Below are positions 1 through 8,363 of a DNA stretch of 64,000 nt, piece after piece. This DNA is from Flavobacterium sp. SH_e. GTDB lineage: Bacteria; Bacteroidota; Bacteroidia; Flavobacteriales; Flavobacteriaceae. The position numbers and the translations under genes were made by a program. Each line of letters begins with the position of its first letter. Within the stretch, counting starts at the first letter, position 1. The stretch spans positions 452,004-516,003 of the forward strand of contig NZ_JAOVZN010000003.1 of assembly GCF_025717045.1 (NCBI RefSeq). Reading direction: 5' to 3'. Below the pieces are notes generated by a model. The model saw nothing but the letters and a program-made list of their open reading frames with translations, made no database searches and was not told the origin of the DNA.

Positions 1-563
1 GTGATTATTTTAAAATCGCCTCCAGCGGCATCGACTGTAATAAATTTTAGCATGTTAGCGTCATTAAGATTTGAGATATATTTTCTATCTAAATAATCAA
101 CACTTAATCCAGCACCCTGTATTGCAACTACGTTCTTGTCATCACGATTTTTTGAAAAGCTCAATCCCCAATTTGGATTTCCATCATTGTTAATTGGCCA
201 ATTTTGTATATTCAAAGTTTGTGTCGCAATATGATTTCCTAAATTATCTCCAAGAGAAGCTCTTGTTACCCATTTTAAAACTCCGGTTGGATCTGCAACT
301 AAAACGTTATCTGTGTTCGCTCCAACCTGTAATCCATCTATGGTTAATGTATTTTCTGAATTGGTTACAATTGTAGTAGGTTTTAGTAAAGCTCCTCCTA
401 ATTCAATGTTACCACTTTCAGCTTTTAATCCGTTATTTGCTGTAATAGGATTAGTGAAAACTTTTACCTTTTTTCCATTTGGTGTTACTAATGTTTCTGT
501 TTGTGCCATCAAAAATCCGCTTTGAGCTAATAAAAGCATACAAACAATCTTCTTTATTTTCAT
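1..563 (-). CDS. Secreted protein of unknown function, cut by window edge
   Basis: The gene reads leftwards from an ATG at 563 and stays open to base 1, so about 187 N-terminal residues are visible and the C-terminus is missing. Residues 1-20 form a Sec signal peptide (basic start, hydrophobic core, then FLMAQ/T). The mature part is Gly/Asn/Thr-rich with phrases such as NGLKAESGNIELGGALLKPT and VLVADPTGVLKWVTR. This style is common in Bacteroidota surface proteins that resemble phage tail fibres, with collagen-like or beta-prism repeats. No catalytic motif is visible. Short forward reading frames inside it are shadows. The function is unknown; a surface-exposed structural or adhesive role is a guess. 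Confidence 0.7.
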   Translation of the reverse strand, partial: MKIKKIVCMLLLAQSGFLMAQTETLVTPNGKKVKVFTNPITANNGLKAESGNIELGGALLKPTTIVTNSENTLTIDGLQVGANTDNVLVADPTGVLKWVTRASLGDNLGNHIATQTLNIQNWPINNDGNPNWGLSFSKNRDDKNVVAIQGAGLSVDYLDRKYISNLNDANMLKFITVDAAGGDFKII

Positions 564-739
564 CGTTTATTTTATTTAATTGATTAATTCATAAAATGAG
601 CACGAAAATAAAATTACAGCATGCAGGATTTTACCTCTAAAAGTTTTCTTTGTATTAAAATGAGCTATTTTTATTACTTTTTTTATCCTAAATATATTTT
701 TAATAGCTTAATAACAAAAAACACGAAACAGTTTTTTGC

Positions 740-747
740 TACTTTTG
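740..747 (+). promoter_or_regulatory. Bacteroidota -7 promoter box (TACTTTTG)
   Basis: The sequence matches the Bacteroidota -7 consensus TAnnTTTG exactly, 23 bases before the ATG at 771. Transcription would start near 753, downstream of the longer in-frame start at 621. It therefore favours the start at 771 for the Crp/Fnr gene. No clear -33 TTTG lies at the usual spacing. Confidence 0.55.
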
Positions 748-770
748 ATAAGCTTAAAAATACTACAAAA

Positions 771-1370
771 ATGCATCATCAAGAGTACCTCAACAATCTA
801 AAACAAACCATCGAAAGCTACTACCCGCTTTCTGATCAGTCTTGGAAACAGATAGAAAGCACTACGCATTTCCAAACTCTTAAAAAAGGAGAAACATTAT
901 TAGGAAATGGAGAAATTGCTAAAAATCTTCATTTTGTTGCCAAAGGAATTTTAAGGGCTTTTATTACAGATGAGCAGGGAAATTTCTATAACAAAAATCT
1001 TTTTCTTGAAAATTATTTTGCAGGTTCTAAAGTTTCGCTGATGCTCCAAACTCCCTCAAATTTTACAATTGAAGCTTTAGAAGATTGTATCGTCATCAAC
1101 ATCAATTATAAAAAATATATGGAGCTGATCTATAAAAATGACGATCTCAAAAACTTTTATATTGCCCATCTAGAAAAAAACTGGATCATCGAAAAAGAAC
1201 AAAGAGAAGTCGCTTTAGTGATGCAAAACGCAACCGAAAGATATGTAAGCCTTTTAGAGAAACATCCAACTATTGCAGATCGCGTTCCATTATTGCATAT
1301 TGCTTCGCATTTGGGCATTACGCCAACGCAGTTAAGCCGAATCAGAAAAAGTTTGGAAAAAGATTTGTAA
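771..1370 (+). CDS. Crp/Fnr-family transcriptional regulator
   Basis: The 199-residue protein has a cyclic-nucleotide-binding-like beta-roll at about residues 15-120 (LKKGETLLGNGEIAKNLHFVAKGILRAF) and a C-terminal segment with a short winged-helix (LLHIASHLGITPTQLSRIRKSL). This is the layout of the many Bacteroidota Crp-like regulators that do not necessarily bind cAMP. An in-frame start at 621 would add 50 residues, but they do not match family length and lie upstream of the -7 box at 740, so ATG 771 is chosen. The GNAT acetyltransferase gene starts 73 bases downstream with its own -7 box. The effector and targets cannot be read from the sequence. Confidence 0.85.
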   Translation: MHHQEYLNNLKQTIESYYPLSDQSWKQIESTTHFQTLKKGETLLGNGEIAKNLHFVAKGILRAFITDEQGNFYNKNLFLENYFAGSKVSLMLQTPSNFTIEALEDCIVININYKKYMELIYKNDDLKNFYIAHLEKNWIIEKEQREVALVMQNATERYVSLLEKHPTIADRVPLLHIASHLGITPTQLSRIRKSLEKDL

Positions 1371-1407
1371 ATCAACATATGTAAAGGCTTTTCTGAAAAA
1401 CTCAATT

Positions 1408-1415
1408 TACCTTTG
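1408..1415 (+). promoter_or_regulatory. -7 promoter box (TACCTTTG)
   Basis: An exact TAnnTTTG match lies 28 bases before the ATG at 1444. It suggests that the acetyltransferase gene is transcribed separately from the Crp-like regulator upstream. Confidence 0.5.
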
Positions 1416-1443
1416 TCAGTATAATTCAAACTCGTCATTTACA

Positions 1444-2175
1444 ATGAACCATCTAGACCTCATCAAAGACAATATTGACAATCTTACCACTCTTTGGAAA
1501 ACTGTTGCAACTCCTCTCCTTTCTTATCATAAAAATGATCCTTTTGAATTTTCTCAAATAAAAAACTCAGGCTGGCCAAATAGATTATGGTCTAGAGAAG
1601 ATATTACCGAAGAAAACTTTCTGCAGATTCAGGAAACAATGGAGAAAAATCCAGGTTTGGTTATTCCGTATTGGGATATTTTTGGAAGTAATTCTAAAGA
1701 AATTTTCGAAAAAAATGGCTTTCATATTCGAATTCAGCTTGTGGCAATGGCTTTAAAACTGAGAGAAAAATTTCCGCTTCAATACAGCCTTACTTTCAAA
1801 AGAGTTTTAAATGAAGAAGATGCCAAAACTTGGTCAGATATTTATCCGCTTTCTTTTAGTTATGTAATCAGCAAAGAAACTTTGGTTGCTAATTACGAAA
1901 ATGTGAAATTCTACTTAGTTCATTTTGAAGGAAAAGCGATTGGAACATTGACTCTTTTTCAAACTGGAGATATTATGGGAATTCACGGTGTCGGCGTTAT
2001 TCCTGAAATGCGAAAAAAAGGTTTCGCAGAAGAGATCATGAAATTTGCCATCAACGAAGCTATTGATGCCGATTGTGAATATGCACAATTACAAGCTTCT
2101 GCTCTAGGAAAGGGCATTTACACGAGATTAGGCTTTGAGGATTTGTTTACGATTACGAATTACCAACTGAGTTAA
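1444..2175 (+). CDS. GNAT-family N-acetyltransferase
   Basis: The 243-residue protein has the GNAT acetyl-CoA-binding signature in its C-terminal third. A beta-strand (IMGIHGVGVIPEMR) is followed by the pyrophosphate-binding loop region RKKGFAEEIMKFAINEA, then the late GNAT strand and helix (AQLQASALGKGIYTRLGFEDL). The N-terminal 110 residues are less typical and may form a degenerate second GNAT-like fold. The acceptor substrate cannot be predicted. The gene stands alone between the Crp-like regulator and a palindromic repeat. Confidence is high for the family and low for the role. Confidence 0.85.
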   Translation: MNHLDLIKDNIDNLTTLWKTVATPLLSYHKNDPFEFSQIKNSGWPNRLWSREDITEENFLQIQETMEKNPGLVIPYWDIFGSNSKEIFEKNGFHIRIQLVAMALKLREKFPLQYSLTFKRVLNEEDAKTWSDIYPLSFSYVISKETLVANYENVKFYLVHFEGKAIGTLTLFQTGDIMGIHGVGVIPEMRKKGFAEEIMKFAINEAIDADCEYAQLQASALGKGIYTRLGFEDLFTITNYQLS

Positions 2176-2208
2176 ATTCTAAAATCCAAATTCCAAACTT
2201 CCTTATTT

Positions 2209-2314
2209 TATGTCATCCTGACGAAGGAAAGATCACACTAGAAATTCCACAAAGTAATTCCTACCAATCTTTGCCGAGTCTCTTGTGTGATCCTTCCTTC
2301 GTCAGGATGACATA
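2209..2314. repeat. Long imperfect palindrome, 30-bp arms
   Basis: The left arm 2209-2238 and right arm 2285-2314 are inverted copies with one mismatch in 30 bases, separated by 46 bases. The arms contain the core GTCATCCTGACGAAGGA. The element fills most of the 325-base gap between the acetyltransferase and DoxX genes. The sequence resembles the mobile palindromic units frequent in Flavobacterium intergenic regions. It could act as a terminator or mRNA stabiliser, but no T-run follows. After it, 2341-2385 carries one of the cTTTG-rich dispersed repeats. Confidence 0.75.
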
Positions 2315-2455
2315 ACAAATACGAGTAAATCTAAACAAAGAAAAAAACTCTGAGCCTTTGTTACTTTGCATCTTTGCACCTCTTAAAAAACAATCTTGTC
2401 CAAAATGCCCCTAAAATAGTCGTAAATGTGTATTTCTTTAAAAGGAAAACATTAT

Positions 2456-2463
2456 TAGATTTG
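2456..2463 (+). promoter_or_regulatory. -7 promoter box (TAGATTTG)
   Basis: An exact TAnnTTTG match lies 37 bases before the DoxX start codon, consistent with a promoter for 2501-3104. Confidence 0.45.
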
Positions 2464-2500
2464 TAATACTTTAACTAATAACCTTTTAAATAAATATTCA

Positions 2501-2881
2501 ATGAAAACAGCGAAAATCATTTTCTGGACTACTACTATTCTTATTTTTTTATTCGAAGGCGTTATGCCAGCTTTAACCTCTCAGTCTGAACTAGCCAAAG
2601 AAGGAATCAGACACCTTGGCTATCCGCAATATTTCGGGAATGCACTTGTTGTATTTAAGATTCTTGGAGTTTTAGCTTTAATTATTCCGCAAGTGCCTGG
2701 ACGAATCAAAGAATGGGCTTATGCAGGATTTGCTTTCGATTTTATTTTTGCCTCAATAAGTCATTTCGCAATTGACGGAATTGGTTTTCAAGGCTTCTTC
2801 CCTTTAATTGTTTTAGCGATATTAATTGTATCGTATGTAACATATCACAGAATACAGCGTTATAAAAACATAGCACTCTAA
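2501..2881 (+). CDS. DoxX family membrane protein
   Basis: The protein has 126 residues and four hydrophobic segments at about residues 5-24, 45-63, 70-90 and 97-116. The pattern fits DoxX-like proteins: a C-terminal-to-TM1 loop with HLGYPQYF and a second helix beginning ALVVFKILGVLALIIP. Members are small inner-membrane proteins, some linked to thiol or oxidative stress, but most have no assigned reaction. The next small gene starts 13 bases after the stop and is probably cotranscribed. Confidence 0.85.
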   Translation: MKTAKIIFWTTTILIFLFEGVMPALTSQSELAKEGIRHLGYPQYFGNALVVFKILGVLALIIPQVPGRIKEWAYAGFAFDFIFASISHFAIDGIGFQGFFPLIVLAILIVSYVTYHRIQRYKNIAL

Positions 2882-2894
2882 AAATCAAAACTTT

Positions 2895-3104
2895 ATGATT
2901 GAAGTTTTTAAAACAAATGTTCAAGAAGAATCTCAATGTAATGTTATCATTGAGAAGCTTCTTGAGCATTATCCAAATAGCTTGATCAACTTCGATTTAG
3001 AAGATTGCGACAAAATTCTCCGTATTCACGCACCTTCAATTTCCAATACAAAAATCATCGACATTTTAAATTCGCACGGTTACCTCTGCGAAGCACTTCC
3101 ATAA
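2895..3104 (+). CDS. Small HMA-fold-like protein without metal motif
   Basis: The protein has 69 residues. Its alternation (IEVFKTNVQEESQCNVIIEKL, INFDLEDCDKILRI, IIDILNSHGYLCEAL) resembles the beta-alpha-beta-beta-alpha-beta heavy-metal-associated fold. The CxxC metal site is absent, as in several small Flavobacterium proteins found near DoxX genes. The gene lies 13 bases downstream of DoxX. The function is unknown. The fold assignment is inferred from pattern only. Confidence 0.6.
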   Translation: MIEVFKTNVQEESQCNVIIEKLLEHYPNSLINFDLEDCDKILRIHAPSISNTKIIDILNSHGYLCEALP

Positions 3105-3283
3105 AAAATTAACACTTCTCAAATGTCTGATTCATAGTATTTTAATATTTTTTATTGTATATTTGAAATACCATCATTCATTCGCCTAATTCTATAAATT
3201 TAGTTTAACAGTCTATTCACCGTAGTTTTAAACCAATCGGTAAATATATACTGTCGAGTACCTAATTTCTAAAATTAATAAAA

Positions 3284-3768
3284 ATGAAAAGTGCTATTCA
3301 AAATACCATACTTGAGACCTACACCAAATTGAATGATCTTCTTTCTTCTTTTGAAAAAGAAGAAATCAATATTGTGCCATTTGAAGGAAGCTGGACCGCT
3401 GGGCAAACTGTACAGCATATTATTCTCGCCTGCTCAGGATTAACAATTCTGTTTGCGGGAAATACGGAAAAGACAACCCGAAAACCTGACGAAAATGTAA
3501 AAGCTCTTGATGGCATCTTTTTAGATTTTAATACTAAATATCAATCACCTGAAAACATAAAACCTGCTGAAATTGACTATGAAAAAGGTTCGCTGCTGGC
3601 TTCTATCAAAAAAATACAAAATGATTTATTTGAAGCTGCAGAAACCTACGATTTAACGCTGACGTGTTTGGATGCTAAAGTATTTACGAATGGCTTCATT
3701 TTGCAATTGTACACACGCAGAGACATACACACCAGTTAAAATCGATTTACGAACATATTAAAAAATAA
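3284..3768 (+). pseudogene. DinB-family protein gene with a frameshift near its 3' end
   Basis: The frame from ATG 3284 gives a DinB/YfiT-like four-helix protein (SWTAGQTVQHIILACSGL, with the conserved N-terminal His). It ends at 3739 with an unrelated tail. Shifting frame by one base near 3687 gives a proper DinB C-terminus (EWLHFAIVHTQRHTHQL, ending KSIYEHIKK) and a stop at 3766-3768. The HTQRHTHQL stretch carries the His residues typical of the family metal site. One base appears to be missing between about 3661 and 3688, caused by a real mutation or a sequence error. Restored, the protein would be about 161 residues. The family holds putative metal-dependent enzymes or thiol transferases. 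A -7 box (TATATTTG) lies at 3158-3165. Confidence 0.75.
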
Positions 3769-3798
3769 GGAATCAGTATTTAACTCTAAACTATTTTT

Positions 3799-4266
3799 AT
3801 GAGATCAAAAGTTAGAACTATTGTTTCATCTGGTTTAGTTGCAGGAACATTAGACATTACTGCCGCTATTTTGATTTATGCTGTAATACTTCATAAAACA
3901 ACAGCCGAAAAAATTCTACAATCTATTGCAAGCGGTGTTTTTAAAAAAGAAGCTTATACAGGCGGACCAGAAATGACTTTTGCGGGTTTAGGTTTTCATT
4001 TCTTAATTGCTTTTATTTTTGCTTGGTTTTATTTTAAAATCTTTCCCTACATCCCGTTCTTTAAAATAAACACATTTCTATCTGGCATCTCTTACGGATT
4101 CTTTATTTGGGCTGTAATGAATCTAATTGTTCTCCCGATTGTTTTTCCTGTTTTACCAGAAAAAAAATTAGATTTTCCGCTTTTGCTTTCAATTCTTATT
4201 GTGATTTGCTGCGTCGGAATTCCGATTGCTTTTATTACTAGGAAGTATTACGCAAAATGGTACTGA
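3799..4266 (+). CDS. Conserved four-helix inner-membrane protein, function unknown
   Basis: The 155-residue protein has four membrane segments at about residues 10-30, 60-80, 92-115 and 123-147. A short polar loop (FKKEAYTGGPEMTFAGLGFHF) lies before the second helix. The overall pattern resembles the YagU/DUF1440-type membrane proteins, but the family was not confirmed. The gene starts 30 bases after the restored DinB stop and may share its transcript. No catalytic motif is visible. Confidence 0.7.
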   Translation: MRSKVRTIVSSGLVAGTLDITAAILIYAVILHKTTAEKILQSIASGVFKKEAYTGGPEMTFAGLGFHFLIAFIFAWFYFKIFPYIPFFKINTFLSGISYGFFIWAVMNLIVLPIVFPVLPEKKLDFPLLLSILIVICCVGIPIAFITRKYYAKWY

Positions 4267-4287
4267 TATGAAGGTGCAAAGGGATAA

Positions 4288-4338
4288 AGGTTCAAAGTTG
4301 CATAGGCTAAAACTCTGGACCTTTGCGACTTTGAACCT
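4288..4338. repeat. Dispersed AGGTTCAAAG hairpin repeat
   Basis: Arms 4288-4302 and 4324-4338 are inverted copies (14 of 15 bases). The same AGGTTCAAAG/CTTTGAACCT words recur at 15428-15474, 15560-15599 and 40451-40490, always between genes. It lies between convergent genes and could serve as a weak bidirectional terminator. Confidence 0.6.
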
Positions 4339-4355
4339 CTGAACCTTAACAAAAA

Positions 4356-4517
4356 CTAAACTTTCGTTCTTCCTGTAATTAATGATATAATAAATAATAC
4401 TAAAAAGATAAAGAATAAAACTTTTGCGATGCTTGCGGCTCCGGCAGCAATACCGCCAAAACCAAAAATTCCAGCTATTATAGCAAGAATTATAAATATA
4501 ACTGTCCAACGTAACAT
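4356..4517 (-). CDS. DUF1328 small membrane protein
   Basis: The reverse-strand frame encodes 53 residues starting [20 protein letters not shown]. It has two short hydrophobic segments separated by a Gly/Ala-rich turn ([12 protein letters not shown]) and ends TGRTKV. This is the compact layout of DUF1328 (YtjA-like) proteins, which are usually 50-65 residues and are often induced by envelope or osmotic stress in other bacteria. The longer reverse frame over the same bases (4189-4509) has no family character and was rejected. The gene is convergent with the membrane protein gene ending at 4266. Confidence 0.85.
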   Translation of the reverse strand: MLRWTVIFIILAIIAGIFGFGGIAAGAASIAKVLFFIFLVLFIISLITGRTKV

Positions 4518-4723
4518 AATATTGATTTTTTAAGTTCTTAATACGACTATTTTATAAGCCTTTTGTTTATTTCAAAGTTCTTTTATTCTTACAAATCTTG
4601 TTAACTCTAAACGCTTTATTATTATCGCTATAAACTAAAACAACACCATATTATACGCCACTTTCACGATTATTAACAAGCCTTACAGAATTACCATGTT
4701 TGTGCATTTGAGTTAATTTTTTA

Positions 4724-5842
4724 ATGGATTGGATTAATGGTCGCTTTTATACTAAAGTAATTTTAGATAAAATTTTTACAGTAATGGAAGCAGCTAAAAA
4801 GCATGGTGTCATTTTAGAAAAAACAGATCGAAATTTTGAAGAATTAGGAGTTTTAAATCCTGCAATTTATCAAGACGGAAATAAGGTACACATGTTTTAC
4901 AGAGCCGCAAAAAAAGGGAATTTCTCTACTATTGGTTATTGCCGCTTTGAAGGCCCAATAACTTTAGTTGAAAGAAACACACAGCCCATTTTTGTTCCTG
5001 ATTATATTTATGAAATTCATGGTGTCGAAGATCCTAGAATTACTAAAATAGACGACAGGTTTTATATGACTTATGTTACTTACGACGGAATTAACGCCTG
5101 TGGAGCTCTCGCCGTTTCAAAAGATTTAAAGGTTTTTAAGAAGAAAGGAATTATTACACCGAAGTTTATTCTTAACGAATTTACAAATCTAATTAGAAAG
5201 CATTTACAGAATCCGAGTATTGCTAAGATTTTGGCCTTCAATACTGAAAGAAATTATCCGTTAACGGAAACCATTAAAGAAAACCTGTTTGTTTGGGACA
5301 AAAACGTAGTTCTTTTCCCGAAAAAGTTCAATGGAAAATTTGTTGCATTGCATCGATTATTTCCATCTATTCAAATTTTTTCGTTTGAAAAAAAATCAGA
5401 ATTGACAGAAGATTTTTGGAAAGATTACTTAAAAAATCTTCCCGATCACATTGTAATGGAACCAAAGTATGACCACGAAACAAGCCATATTGGTCCAGGA
5501 GCCCCGCCAATAGAAACAGCAGACGGCTGGCTTTTAATTTATCATGCTGCTGAAAGAAGAGAGAAAGGTTTGGTTTATCATGCCGCAGCTGTTTTATTGG
5601 ATTTAGAAGATCCTTCAAAAGTTATAGCAAGGCTTCCAAAACCTATTATTACTCCTTCTGAATATTATGAAAGACATGGTTATGTCAATTATGTGGTTTT
5701 CCCTACTGGAACAGCCATTTTTGACAACCAACTATATATTTACTATGGCGCTGCCGATGATAAGATTGCGGTGGCATCTCTGAACCTGAACGAGTTATTA
5801 ACCGAGCTAAAAATGAATTCTCATGAAAACAATATCAAATAA
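4724..5842 (+). CDS. Glycoside hydrolase family 130 (beta-mannoside phosphorylase-type) protein
   Basis: The 372-residue protein has the five-bladed beta-propeller pattern of GH130. It includes LNPAIYQDGNKVHMFYRA, the signature IHGVEDPRITKIDDRFYMTY at about residues 98-117, and HETSHIGPGAPPIETADGWLLIYHAAE. GH130 enzymes cleave beta-mannosides by inverting phosphorolysis or hydrolysis. The acid Asp is expected in the VEDPR motif, which is present. An alternative ATG at 4784 would remove 20 unconserved residues and could be the true start. The stop overlaps the next gene by 20 bases, so the two are coupled. The pairing with a glycosyltransferase suggests turnover or remodelling of an endogenous mannose-containing glycan rather than import of a dietary one. 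Confidence 0.85.
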   Translation: MDWINGRFYTKVILDKIFTVMEAAKKHGVILEKTDRNFEELGVLNPAIYQDGNKVHMFYRAAKKGNFSTIGYCRFEGPITLVERNTQPIFVPDYIYEIHGVEDPRITKIDDRFYMTYVTYDGINACGALAVSKDLKVFKKKGIITPKFILNEFTNLIRKHLQNPSIAKILAFNTERNYPLTETIKENLFVWDKNVVLFPKKFNGKFVALHRLFPSIQIFSFEKKSELTEDFWKDYLKNLPDHIVMEPKYDHETSHIGPGAPPIETADGWLLIYHAAERREKGLVYHAAAVLLDLEDPSKVIARLPKPIITPSEYYERHGYVNYVVFPTGTAIFDNQLYIYYGAADDKIAVASLNLNELLTELKMNSHENNIK

Positions 5843-8093
5843 ATCAAAAATAGTTTTTTTATCTACTTTTCCGCCTACGCAATGCGGCATAGCAACCTAT
5901 ACTCAAGATACCATTAAAGGAATCACAGATGTTTATGGTAAATCTATCAAATGCGAAATATGTGAACTTGTTGATAAACCCAAAGACCAACCAACACAAG
6001 CATTTACCTTAAATACAAAAAATCGAGAAGAATATGTTAAAGTAGCCGAGGAAATTAATGCAGATGAAACTGTGAAATTAATTCATATTCAGCATGAATT
6101 TGGTTTGTTTTCAGGAAATTATGGAGATCATCTTTTAGATTTTTTAAATGCTATTAAAATCCCTGTTACATTTACTTTTCACAGCGTAATTCCGAATCCG
6201 AATGACGAATTGAGAACATTTGTAAGGCTGCTGTTAAGCTACAGCAATTCGGTTTTTGTTATGACTAATAAATCTAAAGAAATACTAATTAACGACTACG
6301 ATATCAATGAAGAAATAATTACTTGTGTACCTCATGGAACTCACATTGTGATATATGAAACCCCAGAACAGGCAAAAGAAAAATTAAACATTCAAGATAG
6401 ATTAGTACTTTCAACTTTCGGACTCTTAGGAGAAGGTAAAAATATAGAAACAGGTTTACAGGCTTTACCAAAAATTATCGAAAAAGCACCAAATGCTTTG
6501 TATTTAATAATCGGAAAAACCCACCCAAATTTAATAAGAGATGGCGTTGATACTTATCGAGATAAATTGGAAGGCTTGGTTAAAGAATTGAATCTTCAAG
6601 ACAATGTTCGTTTTATAAATCAATATTTGGATACTGATGAACTTTTAGAATATTTGAAAGCGACTGACATATATATGTTTACTTCCAAAGACCCAAATCA
6701 GGCTGTGAGTGGCACTTTTGCTTATGCAATGAGTTGTGCTTGTCCGATTGTGGCATCAAAAATTCCGCATACGAAAGAAGTTTTAACTTCAGATTCTGGA
6801 ATTTTATGTGATATTGGAAATCCTGATCAATTTGCTGAAGCGGCAATTAAATTGATTGAAGATGAAAACTTAAGACACGAAATGGGAATTAGTTCTTTTA
6901 CCAAAATGCGAGCTACTTCATGGGAAAATGTTGCAATTACTCAAATGAATACTTACAAAGACCTAATTAAAAATCCATCAGAAATCAAATATAGCTATCC
7001 TGCTATTCAGTTAAAACATATTAAAAAATTAACTACCGAATTAGGAATCATCCAATTCAGTAAAATTTCGATTCCAGATTTAGATTCAGGATATACTTTA
7101 GATGATAATGCACGAGCTTTAATTGCTTTTTGTATGCATTACAAACTAACTCAGGACAAAGACGATTTGGCTTATATTTTAATTTATTTAGATTTTATTC
7201 AGCGTTGCCAAAAGCCAAAAGGAGATTTTATCAATTATGTCGATCAGGAAAACCGCGAACATATAGAACAAAATGCCGAAGTGAATTTAGAAGATTCTAA
7301 TGCAAGAGCAATCTGGGCCTTAGGGACTGTGGTTTCAATGTCAGATTTACTACCAGAGGCGATTACCAAAAAAGCAACAAAATGTTTATTGAATTCCTTA
7401 AAATGGGCCGAAAATATTCAGTCGCCGCGTTCAATTGGTTTTGCTACAAAAGGATTGTATTTGTACCATTCAACAATTCCTAATCTATATGTTGCTGCAA
7501 TCATCAATAAACTGAATGCTAAACTTTTGGCAAACTACGAAGATACTGCCACAGAAGACTGGCAATGGTTTGAAAATTATCTGACTTATGGAAACGGAAT
7601 TCTTCCAGAATCTATGCTTTATGCATATTTAATTACCAACAAACCGGTTTACAAAAAAGTAGCTTTGGATTCTTTAGATTTCTTAATTTCTAAAACATTT
7701 GCAAAAGGAACTTTCAAAGCTATTTCTAATCAAAGCTGGCATCATAAAGGTTCAGAACCTCATGAATACGGAGAACAGCCAATTGACGTTACTTATACAA
7801 TTCAGACTTTAAATGCATTTTATAATGCCTTTAAAACTCCAGAATATAAAAAGAAAATGAAAGCGGCTTTCAACTGGTTTTTAGGAAAAAATCATTTGAA
7901 CCAAATTATGTACAATCCTGTAAGTGGCGGCGGTTACGATGGACTTGAGAAACATAATGTAAACTTAAATCAAGGTGCAGAATCAACAGTATGTTTCTTA
8001 ACTGCCAGATTATTAATGGAAAAATTGGCAATTTCACAATCACGAGTTATACCATTAATGAAATCCCGTACAGGATTAGCAATTAATTCGTAA
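5823..8093 (+). CDS. GT4-type glycosyltransferase fused to a helical C-terminal domain
   Basis: The 756-residue protein has a GT-B fold N-terminal half (about 1-395). It opens with FLSTFPPTQCGIATYTQ and has the GT4 donor-binding half with GTFAYAMSCACPIVASK and then HTKEVL. The remaining 360 residues are helix-rich with regular spacing (LDSGYTLDDNARALIAFCMHY, LEDSNARAIWALGTV, PIDVTYTIQTLNAFYNAF), suggesting an alpha/alpha toroid like those of glycoside hydrolases or lyases. There is no signal peptide, so it acts in the cytosol. It overlaps the GH130 gene by 20 bases. A nucleotide-sugar-dependent mannosyl- or glucosyltransferase is likely, but donor and acceptor are unknown. A strong terminator follows. 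Confidence 0.8.
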   Translation: MKTISNKSKIVFLSTFPPTQCGIATYTQDTIKGITDVYGKSIKCEICELVDKPKDQPTQAFTLNTKNREEYVKVAEEINADETVKLIHIQHEFGLFSGNYGDHLLDFLNAIKIPVTFTFHSVIPNPNDELRTFVRLLLSYSNSVFVMTNKSKEILINDYDINEEIITCVPHGTHIVIYETPEQAKEKLNIQDRLVLSTFGLLGEGKNIETGLQALPKIIEKAPNALYLIIGKTHPNLIRDGVDTYRDKLEGLVKELNLQDNVRFINQYLDTDELLEYLKATDIYMFTSKDPNQAVSGTFAYAMSCACPIVASKIPHTKEVLTSDSGILCDIGNPDQFAEAAIKLIEDENLRHEMGISSFTKMRATSWENVAITQMNTYKDLIKNPSEIKYSYPAIQLKHIKKLTTELGIIQFSKISIPDLDSGYTLDDNARALIAFCMHYKLTQDKDDLAYILIYLDFIQRCQKPKGDFINYVDQENREHIEQNAEVNLEDSNARAIWALGTVVSMSDLLPEAITKKATKCLLNSLKWAENIQSPRSIGFATKGLYLYHSTIPNLYVAAIINKLNAKLLANYEDTATEDWQWFENYLTYGNGILPESMLYAYLITNKPVYKKVALDSLDFLISKTFAKGTFKAISNQSWHHKGSEPHEYGEQPIDVTYTIQTLNAFYNAFKTPEYKKKMKAAFNWFLGKNHLNQIMYNPVSGGGYDGLEKHNVNLNQGAESTVCFLTARLLMEKLAISQSRVIPLMKSRTGLAINS

Positions 8094-8141
8094 TTTTATA
8101 AAATGAAGCTAACCAAATACTTCACTTTTTTAAACCCGGAA

Positions 8142-8177
8142 AATCCCTTTCTTATTCGAAAGGGATTTTTTGTTTTT
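8142..8177 (+). terminator. Intrinsic terminator after the GT4 gene
   Basis: A perfect 10-bp stem (8142-8151 with 8158-8167) and 6-base loop are followed by TTTTGTTTTT. It ends the GH130-GT4 transcript. The rest of the gap to 8363 shows no gene. Confidence 0.9.
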
Positions 8178-8363
8178 CAAACATTCTCAAAACGCCGTTT
8201 CCTTCCTTTTATTGTGCGTCATTCGATGAAAATTATATAAACTTCCTAAAAAGTTCTGTAAGATTTTAACTCTTAAAAAAAGTAACTTTCATATAGAAAC
8301 TGAAGAGGTCTTTTCACTATTCAGTTTTTCATTTTATAGGATTCACATTAAAACATAAATATT

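Noticed and set aside
313..525. Forward frame of 70 residues inside the first gene
   Set aside because: It opposes the signal-peptide-bearing reverse gene and has no features of its own.
621..770. Fifty-residue N-terminal extension of the first Crp/Fnr protein
   Set aside because: It falls upstream of a good -7 box, is not like the family, and ATG 771 gives the normal length.
4189..4509. 106-residue reverse frame over the DUF1328 gene
   Set aside because: It lies in a different frame from the recognisable DUF1328 sequence and overlaps the membrane protein gene; a shadow.
8178..8363. Riboswitch in front of the Mla operon
   Set aside because: The stretch is AT-rich without the conserved paired cores of known riboswitch classes.
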